In this document: piece after piece, positions 59,101 to 64,000 of the stretch
Layout of the letters: every line of letters begins with the position of its first letter
Numbering within the stretch: position 1 is the first letter of the stretch
NCBI GenBank assembly: GCA_963576735.1
Contig: OY755171.1
Span: forward strand, 11,718,001 to 11,782,000
Reading direction: 5' to 3'
DNA length: 64,000 nt
Source: Bedellia somnulentella
Lineage: Eukaryota > Arthropoda > Insecta > Lepidoptera > Bedelliidae
Position numbers and translations under genes: made by a program
The notes under the pieces: generated by a model
Databases searched by the model: none
The model's input: only the letters and a program-made list of their open reading frames with translations
What the model was told of the DNA's origin: nothing

Positions 59101-59582
59101 TAAACATTCACGCCGTTTATCCCCGAAGTTGTTGGCGGAGGTCTAATACTTCTGGCGACACATGACATTGTCACCTGATGTTCAGAGTACCCACGTTTTG
59201 CTAGGACAGCGTAATCACGTGATAGGGGGTAGGTCTATTGCCGTTTTGTATGAATATACTGTAGACTAAGTACAACTGAGCCATGTAGTTTTCCTCACGA
59301 TGGTTTCCCTCACCGTTAACAACCATGATCAATTAACTGCACTTATGTCTTTTTTTTAAATCTTTTTGTTCATGAAAACCTCATGTGGGGAATTTTACTA
59401 ATAAATAAAGGAAAGAAAAATTTCGACACAGGCGGGAAATGTCGCCCGCCCGCCTGTGTCGAAATTTTTCTTTCCTTTATTTATTTGCACTTATGTCTTT
59501 TAGTTTCGACCCGGGATTCCACCCTCATCGTCTGCACGATAGGCGGTGTTCTGGGTAGTGGGTACCGAGCTATCACGGTTGC
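59101..59582 (-). mobile_element. tRNA-derived SINE interrupted by a 132-bp insert
   Basis: The SINE runs from TAAACATTCACGCCGTTTATCC to the tRNA-like head (TTTCGACCCGGGATTCC, GAGCTATCACGG). It is split by the insert at 59354-59485. Without the insert and one copy of the duplication it is a normal family member. Confidence 0.85.
59354..59485 (-). mobile_element. 132-bp insert with perfect 36-bp hairpin and 16-bp target-site duplication
   Basis: TGCACTTATGTCTTTT at 59338-59353 recurs at 59486-59501, an exact 16-bp duplication. Inside, 59401-59436 and 59449-59484 are perfect inverse complements around a 12-nt loop. Read on minus, the insert starts with the inverted arm and ends in an A-rich tail (GATTTAAAAA), so the fold-back sits at its 5' end. 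Part of it matches 21341-21400. No coding capacity is seen. Confidence 0.88.
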
Positions 59583-60114
59583 CGCATATCATAATTTATG
59601 TTTTTTATAGTCAGCATAGCCATTTTATTCTTTCCTCAAAACAATTACTTTCAACTTCCCTGAAAAATATATAAAGTATTATGTGGTTTTAGCATATTAT
59701 AATAGACAGGCAATGAGCCTAGTTGTCATCATGTAGTGAAAAGATTCATTATTAATAGGTTCGCGTCCCCGGCTGGGTTGCCAACCTGTCAAACATCTGT
59801 CAAATAAAAAACACTGTTTTGCCCAGTATCGTCGTGGTAATGAAAGATACTAATGGTATTAATGAGAAAATGTTTAACAGCTTTGGTTACGGAGAGAAAG
59901 TTAAATTAATGATCTCCCGAAGTTTATTAGCTGTTCTTTGCAGACTAGACGTGTTGTTACTGACATGACTGTTGGCAGAAAAGAGGGTAAAAAACTAAAT
60001 GTTGATCGCGATCAAGCTAAAACTAGCTTCAAAACACGTAGAATTTATAAGCATAATTGAACTAGAAAATCAATATTGTTTGCCCGTTTCACATACTAAA
60101 CCAAAGGCGAAGGT

Positions 60115-60160
60115 ATACATACATACATATACTCACGCCGTTAATTCCCAAGGTACATAG
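60115..60160 (-). mobile_element. Very short family-1 or RTE tail
   Basis: CATACATACATATACTCACGCCGTTAATTCCCAA-type sequence matches only the shared 3' end of family 1 and the RTE tails. It is too short to say which. Confidence 0.6.
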
Positions 60161-60779
60161 TGTGATTGAATACCCATAGTGCAAAGTTCTCTCTTACAAA
60201 TAGATTCTTTTTAATTCTATTAAACCATATCTGTGTAACAATATAAAAAGAGTATTTAGTATTGTATAAATTTAATTTTAAGATCAAAAATTCCAATCAT
60301 GGCTTTCACGTTTGAAAAACGGAAGTACTTTTTATTATAATAATTTGTAACAAACCAAATTGTGAAAAATGTTTAAATGTTATATGTATAAATTTATATA
60401 TTATTTTGGCTGATTGACGTTTTGGTTGGATTGCTAACAATCAAGTTTACTTACACTTAAGTTTTTTTATTACTTCTTAATATTTAAACAATTATTAAAT
60501 CAACCCAATTACTTTCTCACCTATATTCTGTAACAGTGAACGAATCAAATAGTGCATAAAAAGCTGTACCAAAATATCATATGGTGGTGCACCAAGTGTC
60601 AACTTAGCAAGTGATTAATCACGTGAAATGCATTTGGAGTGTCTGAGGGTAATGATTTGCAACGTTTACTTTTTGCTTGCGTGTAATTTGGTGATTTATA
60701 AAGAGAACCATTAATTCGATGAGTGATTTTGTTCACTGTCGCCAAAGTTCATCGTTTGGCCAATAGAAGAGCACCAACA

Positions 60780-60930
60780 CATTTATTCCTCTGGGTTTGG
60801 GTATTTTATGTAAAGGGTGACAAAGGGTTTTAGGCTTTTTAGTGTATGTAGGGTGATGTGGCTGCACTCAACTAACTTTTTCTCTTTCAATACCAAAAGT
60901 GAATGAGTAAATAACCGTAATTATATGTAA
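60780..60930 (+). mobile_element. Decayed family-1 retroposon
   Basis: GGGTTTTAGGCTTTTTAGTG, GGGTGATGTGGCTG, CAACTAACTTTTTCTC, AAAAGTGAATGAG and AACCGTAATTATATG follow family order with strong divergence. Confidence 0.5.
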
Positions 60931-60948
60931 TTTCTTTATGTAATTTGA

Positions 60949-61303
60949 CATAAACGTTCACGCCGAAAATCCCCGACGGGTTTGGCAGAGGTACTAATAC
61001 TTCTGAACATCACGTGACTTTGTCACCTGGTGTTCAGAGTACCCACGTTTTGCATGGACAGTGTACTCACGTGATAGAGGGCAGGCCTATCGTCGTTTTG
61101 TAAGAATACACTGTAACATGACTAAGTACAACTCAGCCATGTGGGTTTCCTCGCGATGTTTTCCCTCATCGTTAACAACCATGATAAATTAACCACACAT
61201 ATGTCTTTAGAAAAGACAAATTGATGAAGGCCCGACCCGGGATTTGAACACTAGTCGTTTGCACGATAACCGGTGTTCTACCCATTGTGCTATCACGGTT
61301 GTT
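60949..61303 (-). mobile_element. tRNA-derived SINE, full length
   Basis: CATAAACGTTCACGCCGAAAATCC through GGCCCGACCCGGGATTTGAACAC and CTACCCATTGTGCTATCACGG. Close in sequence to the copies at 11838 and 31358. Confidence 0.85.
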
Positions 61304-61317
61304 GTCATGTATTTTTA

Positions 61318-61404
61318 ACATACATACATACATACATATACTCACGGCTACAAATCCCTAGAAGGGGTAGCCAGAGCTTAGGAATTAGAAATTCCTCAGC
61401 CATT
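61318..61404 (-). mobile_element. 5'-truncated family-1 retroposon
   Basis: (CATA)n, ATATACTCACGGCTACAAATCCC, AGGGGTAGCCAGAGC and AAATTCCTCAGCCA are present. It directly follows the SINE at 60949-61303. Confidence 0.8.
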
Positions 61405-62414
61405 CAGTATTTTTAACTGTGGTTTAAAAACCTTTTCTTAAAATAATCTACTTTTTGATAAATACTACTTTGTTTTTTTTAGCTTAAAACCAATTGCTAT
61501 TACTATTAGAAGAACCTAGTCAAATTGAAATTCTAAATCGACACTAAGTGTACCACGTTCATACATTAAACTTTATTTTTATCGTGTGTTAGAGTAAACA
61601 CATGAGCAGGGCCTACCCGAACCCGGTACATAAATAGAGCGGGTTAAGTTTCTGGACAAGCAGTGTTGAGGCAGGTCATAAACTAGTCGACTTTACTACT
61701 AGGATCCGATGTTATCGCCACACCGATTTAATGGAGGAGCTTATTCGGTTACTAATCGATACCTTTTTGTTCTTATAGACGAATGCCTTTTCCCGATTTC
61801 CTAGTGAACTGTGTATTTTCTATACATTTTTTTATTAAATGACTTATATCATTTATGTTAATCAGCAGGAATAATAAAATACCTTTCAGGTATCCGCGTA
61901 GTGACCATCATTAAACGTATTGCCAGTTTCTTCGGGTTTTGCTATAGCATTTCTTTTTCTAACCGATCGTTTGCCTTTTTCCTAGTTTTATTTCGCTAGA
62001 ACAAAATAACCCTATACTAAATAATAATAGTGGACAGCAAAAGGGTAAGAACGCAGTGTATATGATATTGTAAACAGAGAGGTGAAATCTAAAAGTAGAC
62101 AATGCGCATAATCCCCTCACGAAAAGGCTTAAGTATTCATCACGTGTTGTCGATTATAGGAATATCTATTAGTTATTATATGACCGTCAATAGATATTTT
62201 TGATGGTAGTTTGTTTCGTTTCGATTTATCGTGCGAGATATGACAAAGGAAATGAATAAGATATTGAGGATTATGCTTCCCCCAACAATTTTACTATGAG
62301 GTATTTTAGTTACAGTTTTCTCAACTAAAATATATGGCTGTTGAGCGAACCTAGTGATTTTACCGACTGCAAACTGCAGCTGCGTTAAATTGCTGTGTTA
62401 AGTCTTGGTAAAGC
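61405..62414. other. Non-coding AT-rich stretch
   Basis: No gene or repeat is recognised. Confidence 0.4.
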
Positions 62415-62712
62415 TGACTGCCTCCGTGGTCTCGCGGTTAAGCGCTTGGTTTCAAGTACGGAGGTCTCGGGTTCGATCCCCGGGGGATAAAACTCACAAA
62501 TTTAATATGTAAGATTTAACCCAGTTCGGAAGGATATTGCAGACTTGAATCACCTGATTATCCGAAAATTAAGATGATTCCGTGCTCCGGTATCACGATA
62601 GTGGTCGTTATTCTGCCAAACCGCAATTGACCAGCGTGGTGGACTAAGGCCAAACCACCCTCGGTAAGCTCAAGCCCCTTGGGGCTTATGGGCTGTGAGG
62701 AAATCTGAACTG
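62415..62712 (+). mobile_element. tRNA-derived SINE, second family, well-preserved head
   Basis: The head TCCGTGGTCTCGCGGTTAAGCG has an A box and GGGTTCGATCCCCGGGGG a B box about 45 bases later. The body shares AACTCACAAATTTAA, GAATCACCTGATTATCCG and GATGATTCCGTGCTCCGG with 26256-26540. A functional tRNA is unlikely because the acceptor arm does not pair and the SINE body follows without a break. Confidence 0.8.
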
Positions 62713-63779
62713 ACCATGGAGTCAGCCGCAGTGATCCTACTAGAAATGGCAGACTGGTTCCAATTAAGTTCCGAAAATGTAGATTGTTTCAGTGCTATCT
62801 GTTATTACATTTTAAATCAAAATTTTATACGAAAGAAATGATGACCTAATACGGATTATCCTAGATATTCTTCGATCATCGAAGTAGATAGCTACTAATT
62901 TCAAGAACGAACCAAACTTCCTGTATGATCGCCTTATCTTTAGTAACTTCATTCCACTATCCAAAAGGCTTTGAGATCAATTATAATTTGCTACGATTAT
63001 TTTTTTTGTATTATATTAAGTATAAGTCGCTTGAGTTTGCTCAAATAGATGATTTACATAGATATCAATAGAGGTTCTATAGTACTATTGGCAGTCCAAT
63101 TTAAACGGCAAAACACCACACATCAATAGTATGAAACAATTTGCAACCTTTCGACAACCTATGCTTATCTGGGCAGGCTTAAGATATAAACTTATAGTAC
63201 CTTAAGATATAATAACTCTATGTAAAAATAATTTTAATTACTTAAAGATAGGTAATGGCCACTTAGATTATTGTCTCAGTTGGATATTGTTTGATTATCT
63301 AAACGAAATATTCAACAGTAGGCTTCTGCATTCCTTACATAACCCGAAATGTTTCTTTTGTGTTCCTAACATTTAAATATTTGACAAGCGAAAGAGAGAT
63401 GATTTACAGAATCTCGCTATTCTAATATGCAGCGAGTTTTTTCATAGTTTTTTTATCCGAGCCAGCAGGTTGCTTTAATATTATATGACAGGCACGCATT
63501 AGGGATTCATAAAAAACTTGTATCCTTTGCTCTTAGTCGCATACGTACACAATGAAAAATTGCAAGATGTTTTTACCTCAGAATAGTCTTATGTGATAAA
63601 CAATCTAATAAGTTTTTGGTTAACTAAGCAATATGTTTATACTTATAAGAAGTGCTTCTAATAAACTAGTGAATACTTTCAGTGCGTTAGTTTTAGTATA
63701 ATGCACTGCGTAATAAAATGAATGTTTAAATTAGCTAATTGTAAGTCCGCCCCTTAGTAGTTATTTAATAGTTTTTTGT
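62713..63779. other. Non-coding AT-rich stretch
   Basis: No gene or repeat is recognised. Confidence 0.4.
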
Positions 63780-63970
63780 GTGGCGATTGCTGAGCCACCC
63801 CTGTTCACGCAAAAAACCCTTCGCGCTGCGCTCCGTGCCAGAATGTTGTTTGGAGGAGCGCGGGGGGTGCGGGGCGCGGGACCAGGCCGGGAGGATAAGG
63901 CGCGCGGAGATCGCTATCGCACGCATTCACTGCGCGCACTAGACTAGCCAGCGGTTTCTTTCACTCGCCA
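63780..63970. promoter_or_regulatory. GC-rich island at the window edge, possible promoter or first exon
   Basis: About 190 bp of strongly GC-rich, CpG-containing DNA (GAGCGCGGGGGGTGCGGGGCGCGGG, GCGCGCGGAG, CACTGCGCGC) stands out from the AT-rich surroundings. No TATA box or coding frame is evident and the neighbour lies outside the window. It could mark the start of an adjacent gene on either strand. Confidence 0.35.
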
Positions 63971-64000
63971 TTAGCACTTTACCCTTTCAAAAGTTGTTAA

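Noticed and set aside
62415..62490. Possible functional tRNA gene with good A and B boxes.
   Set aside because: The acceptor ends do not pair and the sequence runs straight into a SINE body shared with 26256-26540.
1..64000. CRISPR array, operons, ribosome binding sites or other prokaryotic features.
   Set aside because: The spliced genes, SINEs, LINEs and AT-rich non-coding DNA show a eukaryotic genome; no regular spaced repeats were seen.

Overview
This is a eukaryotic, AT-rich window most consistent with a lepidopteran (moth or butterfly) genome. The case rests on the repeats: a tRNA-derived SINE ending in TTATG repeats, a short retroposon ending in GTGAGTATATGTATG, RTE-type reverse transcriptase tails with the same ending, and a GGGTTCCGTA...CTTGGCCGG interspersed element, all of types I associate with Lepidoptera. 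The species is not identified. I see no ordinary host gene with confidence; most of the window reads as intron or intergenic DNA.

Layout. Positions 1-40500 are mostly non-coding AT-rich DNA with scattered repeats, a few short GC-rich islands (near 1.2, 1.9, 3.3, 4.0, 5.25, 15.1, 25.6, 32.1, 35.1, 37.8 and 38.7 kb), a MITE-like element at 9218-9668 and a perfect 33-bp hairpin at 14075-14158. Positions 40514-50638 hold a PIF/Harbinger-type DNA transposon (or a gene pair derived from one). Two multi-exon genes can be reconstructed by hand: a plus-strand Myb/SANT-like DNA-binding protein (4 exons, 313 aa) and a minus-strand HARBI1-type DDE nuclease (6 exons, 361 aa). Both reading frames are intact, all splice phases agree, and the two stop codons overlap in the 4 bases TTAA at 45575-45578. 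The introns carry later insertions of RTE tails, SINEs and short retroposons. Inverted GC-rich repeats flank the pair.

Positions 51564-55441 carry two 5'-truncated non-LTR reverse transcriptases arranged tail to tail around a TA/TG microsatellite; one has a frameshift at an A run. Positions 55.4-61.4 kb are a dense nest of short retroposons, SINEs and a 649-bp fold-back element with 229-bp arms. The final 200 bases are GC-rich and may be a promoter or first exon.

How parts relate: in Harbinger elements the SANT-like protein is known to help the nuclease enter the nucleus and bind the ends, so the two genes are expected to act as a pair. The RTE tails and the short retroposon share a 3' end, which suggests the short element is copied by RTE machinery. 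Three perfect hairpins, two of them at the 5' end of retroposed inserts bounded by target-site duplications, suggest cDNA fold-back during insertion. All exon structures, alignments and target-site duplications were read by eye, without database search.
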